From: Photobacterium aquimaris
Lineage (GTDB): Bacteria; Pseudomonadota; Gammaproteobacteria; Enterobacterales; Vibrionaceae
Direction: 5' to 3'
NCBI RefSeq assembly: GCF_002954455.1
Contig: NZ_MSCC01000002.1
Span: 833,103-897,102, forward strand
Length of the DNA stretch: 64,000 nucleotides
Part shown: positions 19,033 through 28,427 of the stretch, in pieces
Layout of the letters: each line of letters starts with the position of its first letter
Position numbering within the stretch: the first letter of the stretch is position 1
Notes under the pieces: model-generated
Told to the model about the DNA's origin: nothing
Seen by the model: only the letters and a program-made list of their open reading frames with translations
The model's database searches: none
Translations under genes and position numbers: made by a program

Positions 19033-19526
19033 AGACATATTCGATACTATTGGTTTTAATGATGACGGTGAGTTTACCAGTACAGGCTTCGTCATGGGTT
19101 ACATGGCAAACCGTGGGTGAATCAACATTAAAATGGGGCTGGTGGAAGATATATACCGCGCAACTTAAAACACCGACGGGTAAATATGATGCTAATGATG
19201 CAAATGATTTAGCACTGATTATTCGTTATTTGCGTGATATTGATAAACAAGATCTGCTAAAAGCAACCGATGATCAGTGGCAACACTTAGGTTTTACATC
19301 ACAACAGCGACAGCAATGGTTGAACCAACTAGCACATCAATGGCCGAGTGTAAAACAGGGCGATAGATTAGTCTTTGTCACCAACGCGATAGAAGGGCGA
19401 TTTTATCAACATGGAAAACCATTGGGAAAACCACTTTCAAAAGCATTGAGCAATGCCTTTATTAGTATTTGGTTATCAACGAATACTGAATACCCTAAAT
19501 TGCGGTTACAACTCATTGGTCAATAG
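19029..19526 (+). CDS. Chalcone-isomerase-like secreted protein
   Basis: A 165-residue exported protein of the bacterial chalcone-isomerase-like (Chalcone_3) group. I place the start at the GTG at 19029, where GTGA overlaps the previous stop and AAAGGAGAA lies just upstream. This gives a clean signal peptide ending VQA-SS. An upstream GTG at 18990 would bury the signal peptide. Conserved features are KWGWWKIYTAQLKTPTG, FVTNAIEGRFYQ and FISIWLSTNT. The family probably binds fatty acids or similar ligands in the periplasm; flavonoid isomerisation is not implied. Confidence 0.82.
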   Translation: MKTYSILLVLMMTVSLPVQASSWVTWQTVGESTLKWGWWKIYTAQLKTPTGKYDANDANDLALIIRYLRDIDKQDLLKATDDQWQHLGFTSQQRQQWLNQLAHQWPSVKQGDRLVFVTNAIEGRFYQHGKPLGKPLSKALSNAFISIWLSTNTEYPKLRLQLIGQ

Positions 19527-19569
19527 CGGCCATTACCCTTGTTACGATTAAGCAGCAAACGGAGATACT

Positions 19570-20142
19570 ATGTATATTCCTCATACTCACATCAATAATA
19601 GTAATCAAAAAATGCATATGCCTTTATATTGGTTACTGATGATCTGGATGGTATTGTTATTAAATGGTTGTACAACTTCCATTGATGATTACCAGAATGC
19701 TAAACCTAAGTTTGATTTGTTTAAATTTTTTGAGGGTAAAACTCAGGCATGGGGAATAGTTCAAGATTATAAGGGTCAACAAATACGCCGATTTAATGTT
19801 GAACTTAATGGGGTTATTACTGACAATCAGCTCGTTCTTACTGAAGATTTTGTTTTTGATGATAACCAAAAGCAACAACGAATCTGGACAATCACCAAGC
19901 AAGCAGATGGTCATTACCTTGGTACTGCTGATGATGTTATTGGTGAAGCAGTAGGTTATGAAAAAGGTAATGCACTTAATTGGCAATATGTATTAGCAAT
20001 GGATGTTAATGGTTCTACATACCATATTAATTTTGATGATTGGATGTTCTATCAAAATGATAACCAGTTATTCAATATTGCTAAAATGAAAAAATGGGGT
20101 TTTACTGTTGGTACAGTAACGTTATTTTTTCAAAAATCATGA
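19570..20142 (+). CDS. DUF3833 lipoprotein
   Basis: A 190-residue lipoprotein. The hydrophobic segment LLMIWMVLLLNGC ends in a lipobox cysteine near residue 34, followed by TTSIDDYQN. The body shows the DUF3833 signatures FFEGKTQAWGIVQDYKGQQIRRF and WTITKQADGHYLGTADDVIGEA. It is the last gene of the photolyase/CFA cluster. A later methionine (residue 15 or 17) may be the true start, since a lipoprotein signal is normally shorter than the 34 residues from the first ATG. Function unknown. Confidence 0.85.
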   Translation: MYIPHTHINNSNQKMHMPLYWLLMIWMVLLLNGCTTSIDDYQNAKPKFDLFKFFEGKTQAWGIVQDYKGQQIRRFNVELNGVITDNQLVLTEDFVFDDNQKQQRIWTITKQADGHYLGTADDVIGEAVGYEKGNALNWQYVLAMDVNGSTYHINFDDWMFYQNDNQLFNIAKMKKWGFTVGTVTLFFQKS

Positions 20143-20177
20143 GTGAAAATCAAATGGTTTTCCATGATAAAGGTTTA

Positions 20178-21173
20178 TTAGGAATGTAATAAATGCTTTT
20201 CTTTATACATACTCATATCTGCATGGTTAATCATGCAATCAATATTTTCATCCTTAATATTACTGGCGTGAATATAATATGTACCAATCGATGCGGTAAT
20301 AATAATATCATCAATTTCTATATGGTTTAATTCAGATAATATAGTCATTTTTTTTATGTTAGCTTCTATTTGTGTGTGAACCTCACTATAGATAATAAAC
20401 TCATCACCACCTAGACGTGCTACACCCGTTTTTTCATTAGTTAGTTTTTGTAATTTAGAAGCATATTTTTTTAAAACACGATCACCAAATCGATGCCCAT
20501 ATTGATCATTTATCTTTTTGAAATTGTTGATGTCTATATAGAATAGGGCAATATATTCATTTTTAAGTTTTATATTTTTAATAGCCTTATTTATATGTCG
20601 ATAAAAAGCGCGGCGGTTCCAAATATTAGTTAAGCAGTCATACGACGCAAAGTGGTTAAGTTCTTGTTGTTTAATATTGTTTTCAATAGCAATTGAGCAT
20701 ACTGTCGCTGCCATTTCAAGTAACTCATACTCATCATCAGACAGCATGGAGTTCTGTGAGCAATGCGAATAAATAATACCTAAGACATTGTTTCTTGAGG
20801 ATATAATCGGTAATCCATAGCAAGAATTGAAATGATTAATTGTTTTTAGGCTATAATACTCCCGATATTCATTGTTGGTGGTTATGTGTTCAGAAATTAT
20901 TATTTTCTTTTTTGAACACACGTTTTCAAAATGAATTTTAGCGGGGTTGATCATAAACCTTTCACGACATGTTTTATTACTGTTCTTATTAGTGAACGGC
21001 ATGAACTTATTTTTGTTTTTATCAAAAAGTAGAATTGATGTTTGTCGGCCATTAAAAGTAGTCTCTGTTAATTCAATAACACGTAATAACATTTCAGGTA
21101 GTGATCCTTCTACAGGTAAATGTTTTAATATTTTATTAAACGAACGGTATGCTGTAATTACTGCACCGGACAT
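20178..21173 (-). CDS. GAF-GGDEF diguanylate cyclase
   Basis: A 331-residue protein with an N-terminal GAF-like sensory domain (about residues 20-165) and a C-terminal GGDEF domain (about 170-330). The active-site motif RLGGDEF is intact, as are the upstream DINNFKKINDQYGHRFGD metal and substrate contacts, so cyclic-di-GMP synthesis is expected. The RxxD inhibitory site normally found just before GGDEF is absent (EKTG), suggesting no product inhibition. There are no membrane segments, so it senses a cytoplasmic signal. The gene is convergent with the DUF3833 gene. Confidence 0.9.
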   Translation of the reverse strand: MSGAVITAYRSFNKILKHLPVEGSLPEMLLRVIELTETTFNGRQTSILLFDKNKNKFMPFTNKNSNKTCRERFMINPAKIHFENVCSKKKIIISEHITTNNEYREYYSLKTINHFNSCYGLPIISSRNNVLGIIYSHCSQNSMLSDDEYELLEMAATVCSIAIENNIKQQELNHFASYDCLTNIWNRRAFYRHINKAIKNIKLKNEYIALFYIDINNFKKINDQYGHRFGDRVLKKYASKLQKLTNEKTGVARLGGDEFIIYSEVHTQIEANIKKMTILSELNHIEIDDIIITASIGTYYIHASNIKDENIDCMINHADMSMYKEKHLLHS

Positions 21174-21344
21174 ATTGTATTCCTAATAGTATAAATGACA
21201 CGTTAAAACTAAGTTGCTTTCTAGTGACATACTATACTAATAATTTAAAACAATAGAAGTTTTCTTTATTGATTATTGGTTTTAATAAGTGATCTATAAT
21301 GCTTTTTTGCATTATTTATAATTTAAATAAATAAACATATTCAT

Positions 21345-23015
21345 TTAAATTATACCTCTTGCCATTATTATCACTCGTTTTAACACCCAGCGAATTAATA
21401 ACGGCATTTTATCTGACTCTGATTCTTGAGTATATTTTACAATCGCGAGTGCAATATCAGGTTTAGCGTGTTTTTTTAAAGCACGATAGATAATTTTACG
21501 AATAGGCATATGATCATTTTCTGAAATATTGGCAAGTTGGCGAAATAAGGGTTCATAGCCTTTTTTAAATAAGAAGTGTTCGATATCTTTAGCGGGTAAT
21601 ACGGTTAAGCGTTCACGTTCACTGTCATCATGTAATAATAACCTGACTTTATCGGCATATTTTCTACCCGCGGGATCACCATCAGCGACAAGGTGCCATT
21701 CAATGCCTAATAAACGGGCGAGTTTAATCAGTGGTTTTAATCCACTTTGTGCAAACTCAATTACATGAATACCTTCAGCGGCAAGATTATATCCAGTTAA
21801 ATGTGCCATTTCATTAAATAGCCAGACTTCAGTTTCTCCTTCTACTAATAACCATACACGAGCATAAAACGCACTTGGGCGATGCATGCGGACATGAAAG
21901 GTTACTTTACGAATATCATCTTTATTGAGTTCACCATTATTAACCCCATGCACAATAGTTTTTTGTGGCGTCCGTTGTAAGCGTTTAATATCACCGAGTG
22001 GAACAACACTTAATAACTCAGGACTATTGGTGGTTAATATCTTTTGCATTGGCATATTTTGAATAAACGCCCATGCTTGATGGAGCATGATTGGATGTAA
22101 TCGTCCTTCAGGATCTTCTAAGATCATTATTGGCCGTGAAATACGTTTAAGATCAACCGTACCTCGCGCACGAATATATTCATTGAGCAACCCCATTAAA
22201 AGCAGTGTAGCCTGTTTAGTCATCTTAGGATGTATCAATTGATCAAAAGGGTTGGTGTTGTGATCATTATGTTGATTGTGGAGGGGATAATAAGATTGAG
22301 GCTGGGCTTTACTGCGTGAGTGCGGCGCAAAAGCAAAGTAATGATCAACTAATGAACGTAATGTATTTATGCTACTTTTTATTTCAGCGCTACTAACATG
22401 ACCAGGTTGTGTCATTAGGCGACGGCAAGTATTATCAAGCCGACGTTGAATACGAGTAGATTCGCGATTCTTTGCTGGTGGCATTATTGAGCTATTATGT
22501 GGCACGCTATGGGGATTAGTATATTCTAAATGGCGCGCATCTCGAATTCTAACTATTGGATGTAACACCATCAGTTGCCGTAAAAACTTGTTGGTATCTG
22601 GATGTTCAATTACATGACCGTCGGCATGTAAAAAGTGACGATGAGTAATGATCTTATCGTTTTCGATATGGCTATCTATTTGTATATAAAGATGCTTGAG
22701 ATTATTTTTTTCTATCCAAAATGGATCAAAGGCACGATAACGGCGAGCACGATATTCACCTTGATAATCTTCATGCCAGCGTAATACTATTTGTAGCGAA
22801 GATGCACGTTGATGTCCAATAGCATGATCGACGTGAAAGTCTGAGAATTTGGTTTCGTAAAATTCTGCACTGGGCGATAGCACTAAACTTAATGCGTCAA
22901 GCAGTGATGATTTTCCCCATGCATTTTCTCCAATTAGAACGGTCAATTGATTAAATGATAGTGATAGCCGTTTAATACCTCGAAACCCAGCAATTTCAAT
23001 ATGCTCTAAATGCAT
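21345..23015 (-). CDS. ybjD: OLD-family ATP-dependent nuclease, YbjD-type (DUF2813)
   Basis: A 556-residue protein with an N-terminal ABC/SMC-like ATPase, Walker A GENAWGKSSLLDAL, beginning MHLEHIEIAGFRGIKRL. A C-terminal TOPRIM nuclease domain has the catalytic Glu in LLVEGETEVWLF and the acidic DGD in LVADGDPAGRKYADK. Length and sequence match E. coli YbjD (552). OLD-family proteins couple ATP hydrolysis to DNA cleavage. The biological role of the YbjD branch is not settled. There is no adjacent UvrD-like helicase, so this is not a Gabija-type pair. Confidence 0.88.
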   Translation of the reverse strand: MHLEHIEIAGFRGIKRLSLSFNQLTVLIGENAWGKSSLLDALSLVLSPSAEFYETKFSDFHVDHAIGHQRASSLQIVLRWHEDYQGEYRARRYRAFDPFWIEKNNLKHLYIQIDSHIENDKIITHRHFLHADGHVIEHPDTNKFLRQLMVLHPIVRIRDARHLEYTNPHSVPHNSSIMPPAKNRESTRIQRRLDNTCRRLMTQPGHVSSAEIKSSINTLRSLVDHYFAFAPHSRSKAQPQSYYPLHNQHNDHNTNPFDQLIHPKMTKQATLLLMGLLNEYIRARGTVDLKRISRPIMILEDPEGRLHPIMLHQAWAFIQNMPMQKILTTNSPELLSVVPLGDIKRLQRTPQKTIVHGVNNGELNKDDIRKVTFHVRMHRPSAFYARVWLLVEGETEVWLFNEMAHLTGYNLAAEGIHVIEFAQSGLKPLIKLARLLGIEWHLVADGDPAGRKYADKVRLLLHDDSERERLTVLPAKDIEHFLFKKGYEPLFRQLANISENDHMPIRKIIYRALKKHAKPDIALAIVKYTQESESDKMPLLIRWVLKRVIIMARGII

Positions 23016-23163
23016 AGCTTTTCCTTATTGTTTCTTTACAACATAGTCTAGAGATTATAAGAAAGGGATCGTTTTGCTCACATTATTGATACAATCTTCA
23101 AAATAAAAAAGTTACTATATCGATGCTGAATATTTAAAGAAAACAATTATAAAGGATGATCCA

Positions 23164-23559
23164 ATGGCTAAAATGATTCACGCTATGATTCGTGTTATAG
23201 ATCTTGATGCGTCATTAGCATTTTATAAACAAGCGTTAGATTTAGATATTGCTGAGCGACTTGATTTTGATGGTTTTAGCTTAGTGTATCTGCGTAATGA
23301 TGAAAACGATATGGAGCTTGAACTAACGTGGAATGAAGGAACAACAGAAGCGTATACTCATGGTACGGGTTATGGGCATATTGCTGTCGCTGTTGATGAT
23401 CTTAAAGCCGAATATCAAAAATTAGCAGAGCTTAATTATCACCCAGCAGAGATTAAAGAGTTTTACCGTGATGGCGTCTTATTAGCTAAATTTTTCTTTG
23501 TTCAAGATCCTGATGGTTACAAAATAGAATTTTTACAACGCCATGGTCGTTACCAATAA
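23164..23559 (+). CDS. Glyoxalase I-like VOC protein
   Basis: A 131-residue protein with two vicinal-oxygen-chelate modules. Metal ligands of glyoxalase I are at the expected places: His6 in MIHAMIRV, Glu in MELELTWN, His in GYGHIAVAV and Glu in DPDGYKIEFLQ. It resembles GloA and would isomerise the methylglyoxal-glutathione hemithioacetal to lactoylglutathione using Ni or Zn. The first module is a little divergent from E. coli GloA (135 residues), so another VOC activity is possible. Single gene, divergent from the OLD nuclease. Confidence 0.82.
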   Translation: MAKMIHAMIRVIDLDASLAFYKQALDLDIAERLDFDGFSLVYLRNDENDMELELTWNEGTTEAYTHGTGYGHIAVAVDDLKAEYQKLAELNYHPAEIKEFYRDGVLLAKFFFVQDPDGYKIEFLQRHGRYQ

Positions 23560-23576
23560 TTAATAAAATACTCATT

Positions 23577-23627
23577 GCTGAGTGAATAAAAATTATCCAG
23601 ATGGTATTAAGCTGTTATTCACTCAGC
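23577..23627. repeat. 13-bp perfect inverted repeat after the glyoxalase gene
   Basis: GCTGAGTGAATAA at 23577-23589 is perfectly complementary to TTATTCACTCAGC at 23615-23627 across a 25-base gap. No T-run follows, so it is not a standard terminator. It may be a transcript-stabilising or processing hairpin. Confidence 0.6.
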
Positions 23628-23790
23628 GATTTAATCTAAAAAATGGTATATTTTAATAGAGATCTCATTTTTATGTCGCTCAATGTAATCTGTTTTCTTA
23701 TTAGATGGCGATCTTTATTTTTGTAATGCTGTGAGCGTTATAAATCAGTTGTCAGTTGGTACTGATGGTTCTGGAGGAACTGAAATTATT

Positions 23791-25539
23791 ATGACTGTTA
23801 ATCACGCAGCAACGATCACTTTTGCTCATATCAATGATACTCACTCTAACTTTGAGCCTTCCGCAATTTCGTTATCCCTCTCAGCTGAAGTATTAAAAAC
23901 TGAAACATCTGTTTATGCCAGTTGTGGTGGTTTCTCTCGTATTTATTCTGCGGTTAAAGAAGTTAAACAAGATGCTTTTCTTCATCAGCGTGAATTTATG
24001 TTTTTGCACGCAGGTGATTGCTTTCAAGGCACATTGTATTTCTCTCTATATAAGGGAATAGCAAATGCGATTATGCTTAATGCTATAGGTATCGAGGCTA
24101 TGGCTTTAGGTAATCATGAACTTGATATTGGTAATGATGTTGTCGCTGATTTTCTTGACCATACGGCATTTCCATTATTAGCTGGTAATTGGGATTTATC
24201 ACAAGAAGATCAAAATAAACGTAATCCTTTACGTAATAAACGAAATATTTACGCGTATGATAATAAAAATCAATCGGCACATTATATTATTAAGCGCGTT
24301 CATGGTGAGCCTGTCGCTATTTTTGGTCTTGCAATTGAAAATATGGCGGGAATATCCAGTCCAGATCCAGATACCTTTTTTCATCATGTTACAACGGTTG
24401 CACAAAATACCATCGCATTACTTAAAACAAAAGGTATTAATAAAGTTGTTATTTTAAGCCATTTAGGTTACGACCGAGATTTATTATTAGCCCAAGAAGT
24501 TAATGGTATTGGGGCGATTATTGGCGGTCATAGCCATACTATGCAAGGTGACTTTACCAATATTGGTTATGGTAAAACAGATACTTACGCATTGATGGTA
24601 AACAATACTTGTGTCGTGCAAGCTGGTTGTAATGCGCTGGCACTGGGCCAATTAACACTGGTATTTAATGCTGATGGCAGCGTGGAAAGTGCAACTGGCT
24701 GTAATCAATTATTACTTGGACGTAAATTTACAATTGACGCAGGGCGTACTCAACATCTTGATCATGATAATCATAATAAAGTGCGAGATTATTTACAGCA
24801 GCAGCAAAATATTCGCTTTGTGGTAAAAGAACCGCGTATAGAAAACATGCTTAATGAATATTATCGACCCGCAGTACGCGTATTGCAAACGGAAAAAATA
24901 GCCAGTATTAATGAACCATTGCGCCATATTAGAGTGCCAGATGCGAAAGGTCCTAGTGATATTGCACCATGGGTAGTAAAAAGCTTTGTTTGGCAAGCAA
25001 GAGAGTTAGGTCACCATATTGATTTTGGAATTCATAATGCTGGTGGAGTCAGGTGCTCGCTTAATCCTGGGATAATAACGCCAGCTGATGTTGCGGGCCG
25101 ATTATTGCCTTTTGCGATTGGTATTATGATGTATAGCGTCAAAGGGCTACGTATTCGTCAGGCACTTGAAGGGGCAATTGATAACGCCATTAATAACGAT
25201 ATTGAAGGCACTGGTGATGGTAGTTTTCCCTATGTTGCTGACTTGCGTTATGTGTATCGCTGTGGATTACCAAGTGGTCAGCGGATTGAAACGCTAGAGT
25301 ATTACACCCAAGGACAGTGGTTAGCTGTTAATGATGAAGATGTTTACACCTCTGTATCTTCAGGTTATACCGCAACAGGAAAAGAGGGCTATGCACCTTT
25401 ACTTGATTATGTGGTTGAACCTCAAGCACTGAATGTCACCATGGCAGATGCATTTGAAGCGTTTGCTAAACAACAGCATGAATTTAATAAACCGACCGAG
25501 AATCTAACTGTCTTCATTGCTTGTGATAATCATAACTAA
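23791..25539 (+). CDS. 5'-nucleotidase/2',3'-cyclic phosphodiesterase family metallophosphatase, cytoplasmic form
   Basis: A 582-residue protein with the calcineurin-like metallophosphatase domain: ITFAHINDTHSN, HAGDCFQG, ALGNHELDIG, ILSHLGYDRD and GGHSHT. The C-terminal 5'-nucleotidase domain carries the IHNAGGVRCSL substrate loop and YVADLRYVYR. I choose the ATG at 23791, preceded by GGAGG, instead of the GTG at 23731. Neither start gives a signal peptide, unlike periplasmic UshA or NutA, so the enzyme appears cytoplasmic. It probably dephosphorylates nucleotides or cyclic nucleotides. Confidence 0.85.
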   Translation: MTVNHAATITFAHINDTHSNFEPSAISLSLSAEVLKTETSVYASCGGFSRIYSAVKEVKQDAFLHQREFMFLHAGDCFQGTLYFSLYKGIANAIMLNAIGIEAMALGNHELDIGNDVVADFLDHTAFPLLAGNWDLSQEDQNKRNPLRNKRNIYAYDNKNQSAHYIIKRVHGEPVAIFGLAIENMAGISSPDPDTFFHHVTTVAQNTIALLKTKGINKVVILSHLGYDRDLLLAQEVNGIGAIIGGHSHTMQGDFTNIGYGKTDTYALMVNNTCVVQAGCNALALGQLTLVFNADGSVESATGCNQLLLGRKFTIDAGRTQHLDHDNHNKVRDYLQQQQNIRFVVKEPRIENMLNEYYRPAVRVLQTEKIASINEPLRHIRVPDAKGPSDIAPWVVKSFVWQARELGHHIDFGIHNAGGVRCSLNPGIITPADVAGRLLPFAIGIMMYSVKGLRIRQALEGAIDNAINNDIEGTGDGSFPYVADLRYVYRCGLPSGQRIETLEYYTQGQWLAVNDEDVYTSVSSGYTATGKEGYAPLLDYVVEPQALNVTMADAFEAFAKQQHEFNKPTENLTVFIACDNHN

Positions 25540-25765
25540 TTATTTACAGCTATTATTTTTGAATAAAAAGCACATTAATCGCACTTAATCGATAAGGTAT
25601 TATCTTTTATAGTGCGATATTCTGGGAGTTAATGGTTATATTTATTCAATTATTTGGATTAGATTATCTAATGCTAATTACTAAATAATGTCATTATTCA
25701 ACACGACTAACGTTGCGTTATTATGCTGCCAATTCCATTAGTAACGGCTTAAATTGAGAGGCATC

Positions 25766-25960
25766 ATGGCACAGGTATTTGATTTTGATTCTATTCCAGC
25801 ACCTATAATGAATAATCAAAAAGCATATTCATTGACGTTTAAAGGTCTGCTTGTTCATGCTCGTGATATCCTTTTTAGCCGTTCAGCAGCGACACCAAAA
25901 ATGCGTAATATCTCTGATTTACCATTGCATATTCAAAAAGATATTGGCTTATATCGCTAA
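25766..25960 (+). CDS. DUF1127-like small protein
   Basis: A 64-residue protein from the ATG at 25766, with GAGAGG just upstream. The C-terminal stretch MRNISDLPLHIQKDIGLYR matches the DUF1127 signature (L-s-D-L-p-x-x-L-x-k-D-I-G). DUF1127 proteins are small, often arginine-rich, and in some bacteria affect phosphate or RNA metabolism. The N-terminal half is not conserved enough to recognise. A strong terminator follows, making it a one-gene transcript. Confidence 0.65.
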   Translation: MAQVFDFDSIPAPIMNNQKAYSLTFKGLLVHARDILFSRSAATPKMRNISDLPLHIQKDIGLYR

Positions 25961-26015
25961 TACTCTAAAGATAGAAAAAGCCGTAATAATACAGCGATTT
26001 TCATTAAAGAAAGAT

Positions 26016-26041
26016 AACCAGCCACTGTGCTGGTTTTTTTA
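26016..26041 (+). terminator. Terminator after the DUF1127-like gene
   Basis: AACCAGC and GCTGGTT pair around CACTGT, followed by a run of seven Ts. Confidence 0.85.
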
Positions 26042-26208
26042 TACCTGAAATATCACTATTTATCGTCAATATTCTTGATACTCTCATTTGATTATGATGG
26101 CAGTGGTTATTTCCTCAATGAAGAAAACTATATAGTATTGATCAGATTGATATTCTAGCAAGTGCTCGTAGTAACGGGTGCCATTGATAAAAATAATAAG
26201 AGGTAGTA

Positions 26209-26488
26209 ATGGGCTTATTTTCTTGGCTTTTTGGTAATAAAAAAGCAGTAACTGCTGTTGATGTTGAACCAATTGAATATAACGGTTATTTGATTTATCC
26301 AGAGCCAAAGCAAGAGGGAGGACAATTCCGTATTGCTGGACGTATTTGTAAAAAAAAGTGAAGAAACAGTGCAAACTCATTACTTTATACGATCTGATGT
26401 TTTACCGTCTCAAGCAGATGCAGAAACATTTATGGTTAAAAAAGCACAGATGTTTATTGATCAAACTGGCGATAGAATGTTTAAATAA
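26209..26488 (+). pseudogene. HlyU-family protein gene, frameshifted at an A8 run
   Basis: From the ATG at 26209 (GAGGTAG upstream) the frame reads MGLFSWLFGNKKAV, then EYNGYLIYPEP and FRIAGRICKKK, and stops at 26359-26361. A +1 shift inside the A-run at 26350-26357 continues in a second frame as EETVQTHYFIRSDVLPSQADAE and KKAQMFIDQTGDRMFK to a stop at 26488. Together the parts make a full-length HlyU-family protein (about 92 residues; HlyU-domain family first named for a haemolysin regulator). Removing one A restores the frame. It may be a true mutation, a phase-variable tract, transcriptional slippage or a sequencing error. Confidence 0.8.
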
Positions 26489-26863
26489 ATAGCACATATA
26501 CAACATATTTCATTGCAATCGTGTTATTTGCTGGGTATCTTGTTTTTAGCGATTAAAAATAACGTCTAGATGTTGCGCTTTTGTTAAAAAATCCAATATT
26601 TGAATGTATTTAAAGCAATATTGATGGGAATATTAACTGAGTCAGTTTTTAGACTTGGTTAATATGACTAACATCATGTAATTTATGTTTTTTAACCTAT
26701 TTGTCACGGATGAAAAGGTGCTTGTATTTTGATATAAAATGACTTTAATGTTATTTTTTAATGAAATTTGTGGAATTTTTTGATTTCAACGGTAAAAAGC
26801 TTGCTATTGCTTTTAAGGTTGGATACAAAATATTTATCTATAGCCAATGTTCAGGGAATAATA
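26489..26863. other. Leader region upstream of pntA
   Basis: About 375 AT-rich bases with no believable gene. A possible promoter is TTGTCA at 26701 with TATTTT 18 bases on. An open frame upstream of the pntA start adds 32 residues with no family support. Confidence 0.4.
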
Positions 26864-28417
26864 ATGCAGATTGGTGTACCAAAAGAGGTTTTCGCGAACG
26901 AAACGCGAGTTGCTGCCACACCTAAAACGGTTGAGCAGTTATTGAAAATGGGGTTCAGCGTTGTTGTTGAACATGGAGCGGGTGCATTAGCGAGTTTTGA
27001 TGATGCAGCTTTTGAAGCCGCTGGCGCAGAACTAGCCTCTACTGACAAAGTATGGCAAGCCGATCTCATTTTAAAAGTTAATGCTCCTCAGGTTAATCCT
27101 GCAACGGGTATTGATGAATGCGAACTAATAAAAGAAGGTGCGAGCTTAGTTAGTTTTATTTGGCCTGCTCAGCACCCTGAATTATTAGAAAAGTTAGCCA
27201 CAAAAAATATTAATGTGATGGCGATGGATTCAGTTCCTCGTATTTCACGTGCTCAAGCGCTTGATGCGCTTAGTTCGATGGCAAATATTGCCGGTTATCG
27301 TGCCGTAGTAGAAGCTGCGCATGAGTTTGGTCGATTCTTTACTGGTCAAATTACAGCTGCAGGTAAAGTACCGCCAGCAAAAGTGTTAGTCGCTGGTGCT
27401 GGTGTTGCGGGTCTGGCTGCAATCGGTGCTGCTGGTAGCCTTGGCGCAATCGTGCGTTCATTTGATGTTCGCCCTGAGGTGAAAGAACAAGTTGAATCAA
27501 TGGGTGCTGAATTCCTTGAAGTTGATTTTAAAGAAGATACTTCAACGGGTGATGGCTACGCTAAAGAAATGTCTGATGAGTTCAACAAAGCAGCTGAGCG
27601 TTTATACGCTGAGCAAGCAAAAGATGTTGATATTATCATCACAACAGCTCTGATTCCGGGACGTCCTGCGCCTAAATTGATCACCAAAGAAATGGTTGAT
27701 TCAATGAAGTCGGGCAGTGTTATTGTTGATCTAGCAGCAGCTAATGGCGGTAACTGTGCTTACACTGAAGCTGATAAAGTGATTACCACTGCTAATGGTG
27801 TAAAAATCATTGGTTATACTGATATGGTTGGTCGTTTACCAACTCAAGCTTCACAGCTTTATGGTACTAACTTAGTTAATTTATTAAAGCTGCTGTGCAA
27901 AGAAAAAGACGGCAACATAGATATTAACTTTGATGATGAAGTACTACGTGGCTTAACAGTTATCAAAGCGGGCGAAGTTACATGGCCTGCGCCACCAATT
28001 AAAGTATCAGCGGTTGCTCAGAAACCTAAAACAGTAGAAAAAGTACAGCCCAAAAAAGCTGAGCCAATGTCACCGATTAAGAAATATGGCATGATGGCGG
28101 CTGGCATTGCATTATTTGCTTGGGTTGGTCATTACTCTCCACCTGAATTCCTTGCTCACTTTACCGTTTTTGTATTGTCATGTGTGGTTGGTTACTACGT
28201 AGTATGGAATGTTAGCCATTCTTTACACACGCCATTAATGTCTGTAACTAACGCAATTTCAGGCATCATCATCGTAGGTGCATTACTCCAAATAGGACAA
28301 GGCTCCGGAATCGTTTCCGTGTTGGCTTTTGTTGCTGTTCTCATTGCTAGTATCAATATTTTTGGTGGCTTTACTGTTACCAAGCGGATGCTAGAAATGT
28401 TTCGTAAAGATAAATAA
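26864..28417 (+). CDS. pntA: NAD(P) transhydrogenase alpha subunit
   Basis: A 517-residue protein. I start at the ATG at 26864 ([20 protein letters not shown]), the family's normal N-terminus; an in-frame extension from 26768 has no support. The NAD(H)-binding dI domain covers about residues 1-380, with [22 protein letters not shown] as nucleotide fold and [23 protein letters not shown] linker and four membrane helices follow (about 410-510). With PntB it couples hydride transfer between NADH and NADP+ to proton flow across the inner membrane, supplying NADPH. pntB begins ten bases downstream. Confidence 0.95.
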   Translation: MQIGVPKEVFANETRVAATPKTVEQLLKMGFSVVVEHGAGALASFDDAAFEAAGAELASTDKVWQADLILKVNAPQVNPATGIDECELIKEGASLVSFIWPAQHPELLEKLATKNINVMAMDSVPRISRAQALDALSSMANIAGYRAVVEAAHEFGRFFTGQITAAGKVPPAKVLVAGAGVAGLAAIGAAGSLGAIVRSFDVRPEVKEQVESMGAEFLEVDFKEDTSTGDGYAKEMSDEFNKAAERLYAEQAKDVDIIITTALIPGRPAPKLITKEMVDSMKSGSVIVDLAAANGGNCAYTEADKVITTANGVKIIGYTDMVGRLPTQASQLYGTNLVNLLKLLCKEKDGNIDINFDDEVLRGLTVIKAGEVTWPAPPIKVSAVAQKPKTVEKVQPKKAEPMSPIKKYGMMAAGIALFAWVGHYSPPEFLAHFTVFVLSCVVGYYVVWNVSHSLHTPLMSVTNAISGIIIVGALLQIGQGSGIVSVLAFVAVLIASINIFGGFTVTKRMLEMFRKDK

Positions 28418-28427
28418 GGAGTAATAC

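Noticed and set aside
21345..23015. Anti-phage Gabija-like system from the OLD-family nuclease
   Set aside because: Sequence is YbjD-type, a conserved chromosomal gene, and no UvrD-like helicase is next to it.
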